From contig CM074816.1 in assembly GCA_037447605.1 (NCBI GenBank), forward strand, positions 1,982,745 to 2,046,744: a stretch of 64,000 nucleotides of DNA. Reading direction: 5' to 3'. This document shows, one piece after another, positions 53,395 to 64,000 of this stretch. The first letter of the stretch is position 1. The number at the start of each line of letters is the position of its first letter. Source of the stretch: Zygnema circumcarinatum. Taxonomy: Eukaryota > Streptophyta > Zygnematophyceae > Zygnematales > Zygnemataceae. The translations under genes and the position numbers were made by a program. The notes beneath the pieces were generated by a model, which was not told where the DNA came from, made no database searches, and saw nothing but the letters and a program-made list of their open reading frames with translations.

Positions 53395-56300
53395 CTAGTG
53401 GAAGAGTGGGGAGGGGCGGCAGGCGGAGGCGGGCGTGGGGGGGCAGCGCGCGTCTATGGAGCAGGCCCCGGGCAGAGTGGCGCAGCGCGCGAGGCCGCAG
53501 TTGTCCGCGAGGGAGAGGCCCGCCCCCCACCACCGCAGGGCGTGCCCGCCCCCCGCGTCGAGCTGCAGCCCGAGGAACACCGCCATGGCCATGAACATCA
53601 CGCCTGTGTCCAGGGCGGCCGACAGCACGTAGTTGTATCGCACCCACCACGCCTGCGCCCGCTCTCAGCCGCAGAACGTTAATAGTGAGACGGTTATCGA
53701 TTACTATTATAATAGTTTTGTAATGCGCAATGGTCACTGCAATGCTCGGGAATGCAGGTCACACTAGAAGCAAAGCCTACTATCCGTCCGAATGTACATG
53801 CCACTAACACTATGACAGCTGTAAAGCTACGAGTTGACGAGATGGCAATAGCCACTTTCTCCCCAACACATGGTGAGGAAAACGAGTGCGAACTATGAAT
53901 GTAGAAACCAAGGAAAGTCGGTCAGTTAAGGAAGTCCTTGACGATGGAGAATGCAACCGACCTTTTGGTACTTGAATACGAGAAAGTTGAATGTGAATGC
54001 GAGGAGGAACCACGAGGTAAAGTTGACCGGTGTCGCGGGAGGCAAGATCCCCATTCCATTGAGCATCACCGGAAGGTTCACCTTCTTCAGAATCTGTTCA
54101 GTTCACGCAGAGCAAACCGATCCATCCCGTGTGACCACGCATCTCCATAGCAAGCCTCCCAGCGGTGCCCCCCCCCCCCTCCTTCAAAGAGCAGGCGACG
54201 CACCGTGAAGCGCGGGCGCGCCCTGTAAAGGGCCCACACGGCCACGGGGAGGAGGGCGCCCACGAGGAAAAACCAATTTAGCGCAGAATAGGGGGCATGC
54301 AAACCAAAAAAGCGGCGCGGGCCGAGCAGCCCCCATATGATGGAGGCGGAGTAGAACACGTTCGCACTCGGACAGGTCCACTGGGAGTTTGGAGGCAGCT
54401 TCTCCACTACGCAGATGTTGCCGCCCTCGATGGCTCCGTACAACCAGAAGGCGGTGCCGAGGTTGATCAGTCCAGCAAAGATTGTTCCAATGGCCTATGC
54501 AGTCGACAATTCCAAGCAAGTCTGAGTGCATTGCTATGAGGAACGGGAAATGCTGACATCGTCCGTCGTGCATCTACCCGCAAATGCGATGCGATTGAAA
54601 GGAAGTAAGCCTCACCTGCACGAGGAACATTGACCGCGGAGGAATCTGCTCTCGCACCACACACACACCACACCCCAACCTCCCACCATGCGGAGTGAGC
54701 CCCCTCCCACCTCCCTCCCCTCCCTCCCCTTCATCACAGGAGAGTGACCTCTCCTCTCCATCGCCCTTCCTCTCCTCCCTCTCCCCGCCAGCCCCCCATC
54801 CACCATCGATACGGCAACGACCCTCACCTTCATGTAGTGGCCCAGCTTGAAGTCCTGCAGGAAGGAAATTGCCTGCGTCATGCTGATGTAGCCATACGTT
54901 TTGAAGCACACGTTGGCGATGGGCCGCCCCGGTTGGAGGTAGCCCCACAGCATCTCGGTGACGACGTTGAGTCCGGGCACCTGATTGGTCGTCGCCGCCA
55001 CCACCCCCACGGGCAGCGTGAAGGTCGCCGCCATGGCGGCCGCCAGCAGGAGGCCGTACCACGGCAGCTGCAGGGCGGGGTAAGCCTGTAGCGTGGCGAC
55101 AGCTGTCCCCCCCGTGGCGAGTAGCAGCACCACGAACCACCAGGAGGGAAGCGGCGGGTAGCGCTCCATCAGCCGCGTGTGGATGTCTTTTTTCTGAGCA
55201 GAGGCTGCACGGGAGAGAAGGGGCGAGCAAGGGAGAGAATTTCATTTCACAGGCTTACTTGGCAAAGTAAGTAGTTGGTGAGCGTGACAATTGTTGTTAC
55301 ACACACCTAAACACTTAGCGTTGATAGTGTTGTGTTGTGTTGTGTTGTGAGTGTTACCGTCAACGTCATTTTGCCTTCCATTTGACATGGGAGTCACGTA
55401 GACATGTGCTGACTAACCTGCAGCCCGAGAACGGCTCCAAATCTCCGGGCCGTGCCAAAGTGCCACGTGGACGACGGTAGCCGAAAGTGCAGCGAAGCCG
55501 AAACCGTATCCGAGAGCGAAAAACCCTGACAGGCGAGCAGGGCCATATGTTTCGTACATGTTGAGGTCGAGCTCGAGCTTGTCATTCACAAGCTTCTGTG
55601 TGGGGTAGAGGACGCCACTGTGGTGGAAGAGAGAAGAGCTCAATATGGGGAAGCGTCGGGCATCGTAGATGTTACTGAAATACACAATGGGCACCAAGAC
55701 CCACGCCACTATGATAAACCCCACGAAGATGTTCAGAGCAGCAAAGAAGGGCGTGGCCAGGGGTGAGCCGAGATATGCCGAAGCAGTGGCCCAGTCAATA
55801 GCGAATGCTCCAAGTCCCAAACCGTATTGTCCTGCACAAGAAAACACGCCACAGACACTCACACATCGCATCCCAAAAGGAGTAGCCATGCACAAGTAGG
55901 GCGGCCATCTCCCTGTCAATCTACTGAACAGAGAGAGGGCCGACCAGATCCCAGTTGGTGTGCGAGTGTGGTGTGCGGCCATATCCAGCACGCCCAGCTG
56001 AGGCTGCTCACGACGGGCGCGAGGTGTGCCGGCACAGCGTGGTACGCAAACGCGAGCGCTGCGCACAGCCCAAAAAAGTGCGCGCGAGGGAGCTGCCCGC
56101 GGGCCGCCCGGTCCGCCTCGTGCAGCGTCCTGCGCCGCCACCCCGCACNNNNNNNNNNGAGGGGGGTGGGGGGAGAAGGAGAGAGAGCGAGCCGCGTGGC
56201 AGGCACCTGTAGAGTGACACGTTGACCAGCGTGGAGGGCCACCACATGTCCGCCGGCTCCTGCATTCCGCCTCGGCCCTTCGCCCTTCACACTTGCAGGC

Positions 56301-58496
56301 TAGCCAGGCAAACTACAGGGATACGGGCTTGCTAGAAATTGGGGAGAGGAGAGAGGGACTTTGTGTGTGTTTGTGCGTGAGAGATAAAGGAGGGGAAGAG
56401 AGGGGAAAAGGGAAACATAGGGGGAGAGAGTGAGAGAGAAATAGTTTTTTGTAGGAGACCAAGACGAATTGCGGAGAGTGGGAGCATTGGAAGGTGGAGA
56501 CAGCGAGACGGGAGAGAGAAAGAGACAAATAGATACAGTATAAGGGAGAGCCCACCACGAGGTATTTACGCAGCAGTCCGGCCCAGCCTGCAGCCCCGTC
56601 CAGGATTCAGCCGGCTAACAACGAGAAGATGATGAATTTCACCCAATGCAACTGCATTAAGCATCACATTTCCTCTTCCCACTTTCTTCCCTCCCCTCCC
56701 GTCCTCCTTCCCTCCCTCCCTCCCCTCTCTCCCTCCCCCTCGCTGTTTTTCGCTCTCTTACTCTCAATTCGTTCGTGTGGCTTCGTCGGTACCCACCATA
56801 GCCTACAACCTGCGTGGTGACGACGAGCAGAAACGAGGGCAGGAACCCGATTTTCTGCGCCCCACAAAGGTCTGCTGGTCACTACTTAAAGCTGGAAACG
56901 GCCCGGGGACGATGCAGCCTACCCAGAGAAGGGGGGTTTCACGCGTACATACTGCCCAATGCTCCCTCCCGTCACTCGCTCCTAAGCCGCCTCTCGTCAT
57001 CTACATCCATTTCAACATTGATGAAAATTTCCACTTCACCTTCCCATAAAACTGGCGAAGAATCGTGATGATGTCGATTGCGTAAGCGTTGCCATTTCCG
57101 AAAGAGGAGCCACAAGTGGCAAAGATGGAGATAAGGACGTGCTCCTACATTATAAAAACCAAAGCAGTCAGAAAGTGTGCTTTCGTTTCATCACGAGGTG
57201 GGAAAGGGTTGGAGTCTGGTTCAGTCCATGCCGTCACTCCGAGCTTGCAAATGTCATATCGGACGCAGCACCAAGCGTCTGAAGGCAAGAAGATTCACCT
57301 TGACTCCAAAGGGACCTTCGTTTACGTAAAAGTCCTTTCCAAACACTGCAAGCAAACCATACACGTGCATGCAACAATAATTACATAATCAGGCCCGTTA
57401 TTTTTCCGAAATCTCGATTCTGTTAGGAAGACCGCAAATGTAATATGACCACACACAAAGGGTAGATGCAAACTTCAAAAGGTACCCGCCATCATTATTC
57501 TGCGCATCAAGGTAAAGCCCTGAAAGAGGTGCTCCACGCTAACCTGTGAAAACTGGCCCTTTCGGAAGAACGGCAGCAAGAAAGCGACCGAAATAAAGAG
57601 TAAGAATGATGGCAGCGATGGGGTTGATGACGATGGCCGCCTGCCTGCAGCCACAGCTCTGTGGCGAGGGGTCGTCAGAGCACAGCAACTTTCTATACGT
57701 TGCCTGACCGCCTCCGTCTCAATCCAAGCACCCGCAGAACGGCGAGCAGTCACGGTTTCAAAGGCATTGATAACAGGTCCATGAGTAGCCACTCTCGTTG
57801 GCTGCACACCGAGGAGGCATCGACGACGTTCGTCTGGTTACATAGTAAAGAAGGGTAAATGAACTTCACCTGAACCAGAAGTACTGGTTCACGAACGCGA
57901 GGAAAGCGCAGGTTATGAGTCCGATGAGGAACACGCGGAATGTGAGGACGGGAAGAGAGGGGTCGTCGGTAGGGCTCACACTCAGCGCAACCTCCTTTAT
58001 GGGCGACTGGAACTCGTCCTGCATTTGCGTATGTTTTTGTTTTGTTTTCAAAATTTACTACGGAAGGTATTCAATGGTGGTAAAAATTCAAATTAAATGC
58101 GTAGAAAAAATATATGTAGAAATAAAACAATTGAAGCGTAATCAAGTGACGATAGAGCATATGCAGAATCGTCGGCGGAGCGAGGTAGATGTGGGTCGCC
58201 TACGGCCGGGTCGTTCTCAATTTCGAAGGTGTCCATCTGCACACACGATTTTTAACCATTAAAAAAGGATGAAGAAAATTGGGGCCAGTGTCAATATACG
58301 GTTCTGATTTCATTGACGGGGAATTGCGGAGAAACTGTGACTGAAGCTGGAAACAGTTCCACAGGAAGGTGCGAAATTCTGCAACAGCTAGCGACGTCCA
58401 GCGAGCAGTCTCTTGGACCAAGTGCCTCACATTCCGCCCCCGGAAAGAGCCCACCTCCCTCTCCACGAGCTCCTCCTGCTCTTCGCGCTCCGCCAT
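53395..58496 (-). CDS. OPT-family oligopeptide transporter
   Basis: Proton-coupled importer of small peptides or metal-peptide conjugates with about 14 transmembrane helices. Exons (phase-checked where given): 58496-58455, 58236-58204, 58018 to about 57870, about 57660-57548, about 57350-57302, about 57137-57042, about 56870-56791, a small exon near 56586-56553, about 56272-56218, an exon interrupted by a 10-N gap at 56150-56159, about 55832-55430, about 55195-54832, about 54630-54616, about 54530-54204, 54093-53962 and 53652-53395. The hallmark segments are SPTDDPSLPVLTFR, GPFGVK, GNGNAYAIDI, PADMWWPSTLVNVSL, TTNQVPGLNV and IPPRSMFLVQ. The C-terminal motif CPLA is not intact (NCGLARC). It shares a 354-base promoter with the DUF1218 gene. 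The subfamily is PT/OPT rather than YSL by these motifs. The substrate is unknown. Confidence 0.9.
56150..56159. other. Assembly gap (10 N) inside an OPT exon
   Basis: Ten Ns fall at the 5' part of the OPT exon that encodes the TLHEADR segment and the following membrane helices. The intron between this exon and the one ending near 56218 is only partly visible, so the start of the exon is uncertain. Confidence 0.95.
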
Positions 58497-58850
58497 GGAT
58501 TCCGCGCGCGCTCAGGCGGAGAGGCGGAGCGGCGGAGGCGCCGCCGGCCTCGCACACCACGTGCCACGTCAGCGACCTGCGCTGTGCGTGGCGGGCCGTC
58601 GGCCAATCAAAAATAGCCACGTGGCGTCCCCCAATTGGCTCTTGAGACCCACCGAGGCGTATCGACTCGCCGGAATCGCAGCTCTCGAGGACGGCGCGGC
58701 TGCAATCGACGGCCCAGGGTATGCCACGTGTACCACAGTGGCCCAGGCGGCCCTCCACGTGGCGAGTCGCCGCACGTGCGTGGTGCTGACATGGCGCGCG
58801 GGCGCAACGAGGGCCTCGCGAGAAGGGCGGGGTGCCGTCGCCAGCCAGCC
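58497..58850. promoter_or_regulatory. Compact bidirectional promoter of OPT and DUF1218 genes
   Basis: Only 354 bases separate the two divergent start codons. The stretch holds five CACGTG cores (about 58559, 58619, 58727, 58758 and 58774), an extra CCACGTCAG and a CCAAT motif at about 58602. An open frame runs through it on the plus strand from an ATG at 58495, but the hydrophobic DUF1218 N-terminus starts at 58851 and the motif density argues for regulation rather than coding. Confidence 0.7.
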
Positions 58851-60778
58851 ATGGCAACCATGGAGGAGGCCATGGCGGCCACGGCCATGGAGGAGGTGGA
58901 GGCCATGGCCATGGAGGCGGAGGCGGAGGCGGCATGGCGGCGGCGGTGGCGGCTGGTGGTGGTGCGCGCGCTGGTGGTCGCGCTCGGCGGGGCGGGGTAC
59001 GCGGCCCTGGAAGTCGCTGAGGCCTGGAAGGTGATGGATGGGAGGCCCATCCTCGGCGAGCCTGTTTGGGCTCAAGTCACGCGCGTTCCTTTGGCTGTAC
59101 CGCGGCTAACGGAAAACTCGTTATCTAGTTTGAGTCTATGGAATGCCATGTAAGAGCTGTAAGAAAAAACAAATGAATTCGGTAAAGTGGATCGAAGGGA
59201 AAATAAATTTGAAAGGTTAGACGGAGGAATCCTTTGAAATCGAGATGGGGGAGAAGGAGGTGCCTGATATATAAATTTTCAAGTATGCGGGTGGTACCAA
59301 GAGCAGGAGAGTGAGGGAGAAGAGGGAGACTTCTTCGAGGGAAAGAGAGGCGAGGAGCTACGCAGGGAAGGAAGAGGTGGCTACCGGAATATTGAGAGAA
59401 ACTCGGGGAAAGAGGGAAATGCAAGAAAATTGGCAGGCAGGCGAGGGGAATGGCGGAAGAAGAGTGTAAGCCTGCTGGAGGGAGACTCGGAGAAAAGAGT
59501 CGTAAGGATGGCAGGAAGAAATAGAAATAGAACGAGAGGCATAGAGAGGGAGAGAGGGAGAGGGAGAGAGAGAGAGTTGGGGGAGGCGATCTGGAGATAT
59601 GGAGATGCATGGGCAGATGTTCATTGGAAGTGGCACTTCCGTGGGCGACCTTATGCAAGGCTGAATGGAAGGCACGCGTGCGGGGGGCGCAGCCCGAGCA
59701 GAGCAGAATTTCAGTGCGGGCGCGGGGCGGCTTCTACGAGTGCGCGTACCCGCATGATCCGAGCCCCGCATTGGCGGCCGCGGCGGCGTGCTGCATGCTC
59801 GCCGCAGCGCTCCTCGCGAACGCGTACGCCGCACTGCAGCGCATGCTCGCGCATCTCCACGTGTTCGTGCCTCGCCATCGCATCGGCGTCTGGGTTTGGT
59901 ACGGCCTTGCATGGTGGGTCATTCTAGCCAGAAACCATTCGTTCTACCACGGTTCCCATTTCCCGTCATTCGCCCTATCGACTGGTTCACCTAACTTCTG
60001 ATGAAAACTCTCATCTCGATCCATCTCGCCTAAACTCTGTTGCTTTGCTGTCTCGCCTGCACACCCCTGCTCTTCTCTACTCATTGTCCCACGTTTGCCA
60101 TCTTCCCTCCCCTCCTTGCGGCAGGGCGGGTACGTGCACCTCCGCCGCGGTAGCGGCCTGCGCGGCGGCGCAGGAGGCTGAGTACGCGCACAGGCCGGGG
60201 ACCGCGATGGACCCGACCGACCTCGCGTGCCCCGCGGTGAAGGTGCGGGTCCCTGCCTGCATTCGTCGCCGGGGGGATCACAAAATGGTCGCTCGATCAC
60301 GCATTTCGTTCTGTCCTTCTCTCGTCTACCTTGATTCTTTCGGTTCCGCTAAATGTGTTTGTTTGGTATTTTCTGCACGCAGACGGGCATCTTTGGAGGC
60401 ATGGGTCTCATCATGTTGGGGACCACGGTTCTGTGGGTAGTCTTCACAGTGATGGCTGACACGGCAAAGGAGTTGCTAATCGCGGATTCCAAAGACAGCT
60501 ATATGGTCAGACAGCAGCTTACATCAACCTACTCGGTCAAGTCTACGAGATTGAAGATGTTTTCCTTAAGTATACGCTGCTGCTTAGGCCACACTTAGTG
60601 ACGAAATCGGAGCATATAGGTCACCGGGGTGCCGTGTCCTTTTGCCTCCTTGCAGGAAGGTTGTGAAGGAGTAAATGTGAATGTCCACGCGCTGCCCGGG
60701 ATGGACATGGCGCCGGGGCATTTGGAACCAACCGACGACCAACTTTCCACGGGCGTGTACGGCCCTGCCCTCAAGTAG
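58851..60778 (+). CDS. DUF1218 four-TM membrane protein (MWL-like)
   Basis: Plant-type DUF1218 protein. The family includes Arabidopsis MODIFYING WALL LIGNIN proteins, though wall function in algae is unproven. Five exons join perfectly in phase: 58851-59030, 59693-59913, 60125-60242, 60383-60505 and 60656-60778, about 254 residues. Four hydrophobic helices are visible: one in exon 1 after RRRWR, one in exon 2 following YECAYPHDPSPAL (the family's Cys-Val-Tyr-Pro-like motif), one across the exon 2-3 junction, and one at GIFGGMGLIMLGTTVLW in exon 4. The tail in exon 5 is polar. The N-terminus is rich in Met, Ala and Glu from ATGGCC-like repeats. Upstream ATGs at 58495 and 58635 exist but fall in the promoter motif cluster. 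Confidence 0.8.
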
Positions 60779-63197
60779 CGCAGCTCAACGAAGGACGAGA
60801 GGCGGTACGCGGGGCGTGGGTTCACGCAACCTTGAAGGTGCGTGTGGTAGCTCGCTGGGAACCACGAGAAACGTTGGGAGTGGGCTATTGTGCTGTTTTG
60901 GGCAACGACATGGTGCAACGGGAGTACAACATTTGCAGTGGGACGGCAAGTGGCGCTGACACGCAACGGAAAGAGACTCATGCAAAGCGACCTTGTAACT
61001 TGGTCGACGAATCTCCGTGCACGTCTTGTTGGAGACGTAGCCTCACATGTCGATTTGGAAATGAACATGAGTTGACGATGCTTCCCAGCGCTTTCGATGC
61101 ATGAACCATAGGCATTCGTTCAATGCATAAATGGGAGCAAGCTTGTTGGTAGTGAAATTCCTTTCTATTGCCTTGAGAGACTTGCCTTGCCTTTAACTAC
61201 GGAATGAGATGAATGAAGCATGCCAGAGAGCATGTGGAAATGTGCTTCTTGAAAAACGCTACACTTTGGTCCCACGCGTCACCAGCTATTACGCCTAAGT
61301 CGGTGGAGTGGTTTTCACAAGCCCTTTCGGATTTGAGTTAAATGCACCGAAGGAAGGGTCCTTGACTCGCAACAAAAGCAGCAATTCCCAACCAAACCAC
61401 AGATAGATGACCCCCCCGATTCCGACAGAAGCAAAACAATGAGAAGCGCCATGGAGAGCCGGTGCTGCCACTCGCGTTTAGGGACAAGTTAGGCCCCAGC
61501 CCTGCCCGTGCGATGTTGATGGCTTTACCCACAGCTAAAATTTTAGAGGCAACCGCTGATGTCACTCAGATGCAAGCACGGCAGCGGAGCCGCGGTCCAC
61601 AGCATCGCCCTGCCCTGCCCACCAGCCTCGCCTTCCTCGCCTCCGTTCCCTCCCGCTGGCCACTCCCCTTCCCTTTCCCCGCCCACCCAGCATACGGTCT
61701 CCCTCCCTCTCCCCCTCGTCTCCACTCCCATCGACACTCCTCCCCCTCCCTCTCTCCTCGGCGCCTTCCCCCCCCTCCCTCTCTCCTCGGCGCCTTCCCC
61801 CCCCTCCCTGCCACCGCCATCCCCCGCGACTCGTGCAGTCTGTGCGGCACGAGGGGTGGTTTTCAAACGCCCACTCCTGTCGCTGCCTTCTCTTTCGTGA
61901 ATGGGGACAGGACGAGTGACGCACTGACTGCAACTACGGCTGGAGACTAGCAAAGACCTATCCACTGACGGTCCCACACACCCAAGCGTTTGCTCGGCAC
62001 CAAGTGTGCACTATAGCGCCAACACGAATACGTGGTGCGAAGAAATATGCTCTTGGAAGTGTCTCGGGCACGTACACGACGAGGGTGAGTTGACACTGTT
62101 CGATTTGATCAGGAACGGATCCCTGATGGAAACTAAATGTGAACGTATTTCGTTGTAAAAGATAAAAAGCCTAGGGTTGAGCTCATCCACAGACGGAGAG
62201 AAAGGGCTGCCGTTAGTGCTGGACTGGATTCCCAATCTTGCTATTATCAATCTCCTTGATGCTGGATCCGCCATGCGAAAAAGATCTGGAAGCTTTAAGT
62301 CAAAATAATGACAAATATAAAGTCAAAATAATGGCAAATATAACTCTAAGCAGCAATGCAAGTCACATTTACACAAGAACAGACTGGCAAGTCATCCTCA
62401 ACATAACAAGAAGCCTTTTACTCCGTTGTATTAAATGGCCGCAAGTGCAGCGGTTTTATACAATCAAAAGAACTCTGCACTACTCCTACTCCTACTGGCC
62501 ACAGCCGCCACTGTACACTCGCTGCGCTCCCTGCACAGCCGCCCTCTGCAGCAACCCTAAAGCTCCTGCAGGCGCACCTCTGTGCGCCTCTGCCTCCAAA
62601 TTCGTACGGTCATCCTCCCCTTCCGTACATCAAACCTATTTGTACAGTCCAGGGGCCATGCCATGCCCTCTCACTAGCCTCAACGTTCTTCCGCCCATCG
62701 AAGTCGGCTGCCGATGGGAGCAGGCACTGCTGGCAACCGCAACCGCACCTCGATCGGCCACTCTCTAAAGCGAACAAAGAGGACGTCCTATTTGGAAAAG
62801 CTACGCGCCGCCCTCTCTCGTACTAAATCACGAAGTGTCTTTTCGACAAAACTTCCATTCTATTTGGCACAAGGGCCATACCTCCTTCTCACCGTCCTGC
62901 TCGAAGTCATACAGAATAAATACGAATACGCTAAACTGATCTAAATCGTACTCGAGCGGCAATGACGGGGTAAAAATCCTGAAGGGGATGCAGCCCTCGT
63001 CAAACGGCCATGGAGAAATCTGCAGCTTGGCGACCCTTCACCTTCACCTTCACCTTCTGCAAAGATTTCGGGGAAACGCTTTGCCAAACTATGTATCGTT
63101 AGCGGGGCTGGCACCTTCCAAAGAGGGTGGGCTGCGCTTCCACCCGGTGCCGCGCACAGCCACAGCGGCGGAGGAAGCAGAGGCAGCGGAGGGGTCC
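60779..63197. other. Intergenic region without a recognisable gene
   Basis: The first few hundred bases are probably the 3' flank of the DUF1218 gene, and the last ~200 that of CES-C. A C-rich low-complexity block spans 61610-61830, with a 28-base unit repeated in tandem at 61742-61809. A 23-base unit (AAGTCAAAATAATG and following) occurs twice at 62297-62342. Open frames up to 176 codons have no family similarity and no splice support. Confidence 0.5.
61742..61809. repeat. Tandem duplication of a C-rich 28-base unit
   Basis: Two near-identical copies of a unit containing CCCTCTCTCCTCGGCGCCTT sit side by side inside a pyrimidine-rich block. They probably arose by slippage. Not coding. Confidence 0.85.
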
Positions 63198-64000
63198 CTA
63201 GGTCGCGGCGGTGGCGGTGGCGGTGGCGGTGGCGGTGCCTTGGGGCAGCTGCGCGGCGTCGAGCAGTACGGAGCAGCGCGCGGCGAAGTCGAGGCGGCGC
63301 GTGGCGGAGGTCCCCGCGTTCAGGTACGTGCCGAGCTCGCGCGCGGGGTCCCACTCCGCCCACCCTGCGCCCTCCGGCCACCGCGCCTGCCCCGTCTCCG
63401 CCAGCGACCGGAACGCGGTCAACAGGATTCGAGAGAGCTCGTCTTCGTCCTGGGAAACGGGAAAAGCGGGTGTGAGATGGACGACGGAACGGGAGAGAAA
63501 GCTCTTTCCAATCTCTCCAACTATGCACGCATTGTGGGAAGGGGGGAGGGAAGTAGACTGTAAAGGTACGAATATGCATGCTTGAGTACGAGCCAACGAG
63601 CAAGCGATATACTATGGCGGTTATTGCACAGACTGACTCTCCTGCCTGAGCAAGAGGCAGCAGACGTAATATGAGGAAACGAAGGAGGAAAGGAAGCCCT
63701 GAACTTCCTCTTAAGGAGCCTCTCTCAGGCATTGACACGGCAAAGGCAACGCTTGGATTTCCGAGTGTCCCACCTTGTTGTAGTCACATGTTCCGGAGTC
63801 TGTCTCGCTGGTGGTGAAGTTGGTGGTGACGCCGAAACTGAACCAGAGGTCGATGCCGTGGCCCGGGCCGAGGTACATCTCCTCGGGCGGGCAGGAGGGC
63901 GTGGCCCCCCACCAGTAGAGGTACGCGGCGGCGCTGGGCCGCTTGCGCGCGTTGAGGCGGCGGTGCGCGGGACACGTGAACATCGCGTCCGTCCACACCG
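63198..64000 (-). CDS. Type-B carboxylesterase CES-C, 3' end only
   Basis: The last two exons of a third carboxylesterase: 64000-63774 (cut by the window edge) and 63449-63198. They correspond to exons 8 and 9 of CES-A and CES-B, with the same phase-0 intron between them. WTDAMFTCPAHRR matches the CES-A segment [13 protein letters not shown]. The catalytic histidine lies in GPGHGIDLWFSFG. The final exon aligns from DEDELSRI through WDPARELGTYL. Its end is an Ala-Thr repeat encoded by a GGTGGC microsatellite (63206-63235) just before the stop codon. The catalytic serine lies outside the window. CES-C lies 47 kb from CES-B, so the family is dispersed locally rather than strictly in tandem. Confidence 0.85.

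Noticed and set aside
54168-54179. A 12-C homopolymer that would put a Gly run and a possible frameshift in the OPT transporter
   Set aside because: A good GT donor after PRFT (exon end at 54204) joins in phase to the next exon at 54093, so the homopolymer is intronic and no frameshift is needed.
58495-58850. Start of the DUF1218 protein at 58495 or 58635
   Set aside because: This would add 72 to 118 Arg/Gly-rich residues over a dense cluster of CACGTG motifs, and 58495 overlaps the OPT start codon; 58851 places the first membrane helix near the N-terminus as usual for the family.
61559-61977. Overlapping 110-160 codon Pro/Ser or Gly/Arg-rich frames
   Set aside because: They come from a C-rich low-complexity block with a tandem duplication and show no recognisable domain.

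Overview
The window is nuclear DNA from an intron-rich photosynthetic eukaryote, most likely a streptophyte (charophyte-grade) green alga. Every splice junction I could trace is GT-AG except one GC-AG. The gene content is plant-like: an M1 aminopeptidase of the APM1 type, an IQ-plus-BAG co-chaperone, a DUF1218 four-TM protein, a plant-type Ac45-like membrane protein, an OPT transporter and an LPR1-type multicopper oxidase. These sit beside secreted type-B (cholinesterase-fold) carboxylesterases, a family I do not associate with land plants. The species cannot be named from this sequence.

Layout. At 1.9-16.5 kb, carboxylesterase CES-A (-) and an LPR1-like ferroxidase (+) diverge from a shared 0.85 kb promoter, followed by a second carboxylesterase, CES-B (+). 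CES-A and CES-B share all eight intron positions and phases. At 17.3-26.8 kb lies a 20-exon M1 aminopeptidase (-). At 28.0-31.5 kb is a B-type mitotic cyclin (-), at 32.8-35.6 kb an IQ/BAG protein (-), and at 37.1-38.5 kb a histone-fold protein of the POLE4/NF-YC10 type (-). A 431-bp hAT-type MITE with a perfect 8-bp target-site duplication occupies 39.4-39.8 kb. At 40.6-41.8 kb is an intronless proline-rich type I membrane protein (+), at 43.5-46.9 kb an Ac45/VOA1-like membrane protein (-), at 48.3-53.1 kb a histidine acid phosphatase (+), at 53.4-58.5 kb an OPT oligopeptide transporter (-), and at 58.9-60.8 kb a DUF1218 protein (+) diverging from the OPT gene. The last two exons of a third carboxylesterase, CES-C (-), run off the right edge.

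Function. Secreted or membrane proteins dominate (esterases, ferroxidase, phosphatase, peptide transporter, membrane-anchored aminopeptidase, wall-related DUF1218). This suggests extracellular nutrient or cell-surface work, but clustering in a eukaryote does not prove a shared pathway. Cyclin B, POLE4-like and BAG are ordinary housekeeping or regulatory genes.

Regulation and repeats. Most 5' flanks carry CACGTG/ACGTGGC motifs and several carry CCGTACGG-type motifs. Low-complexity tracts are frequent: a 0.6 kb GGGA tract in a CES-A intron, a 15-bp minisatellite, and hexamer microsatellites. There are two 10-N assembly gaps. Exon coordinates below were derived by hand from splice signals, reading phase and family similarity, so individual boundaries could be off where noted.
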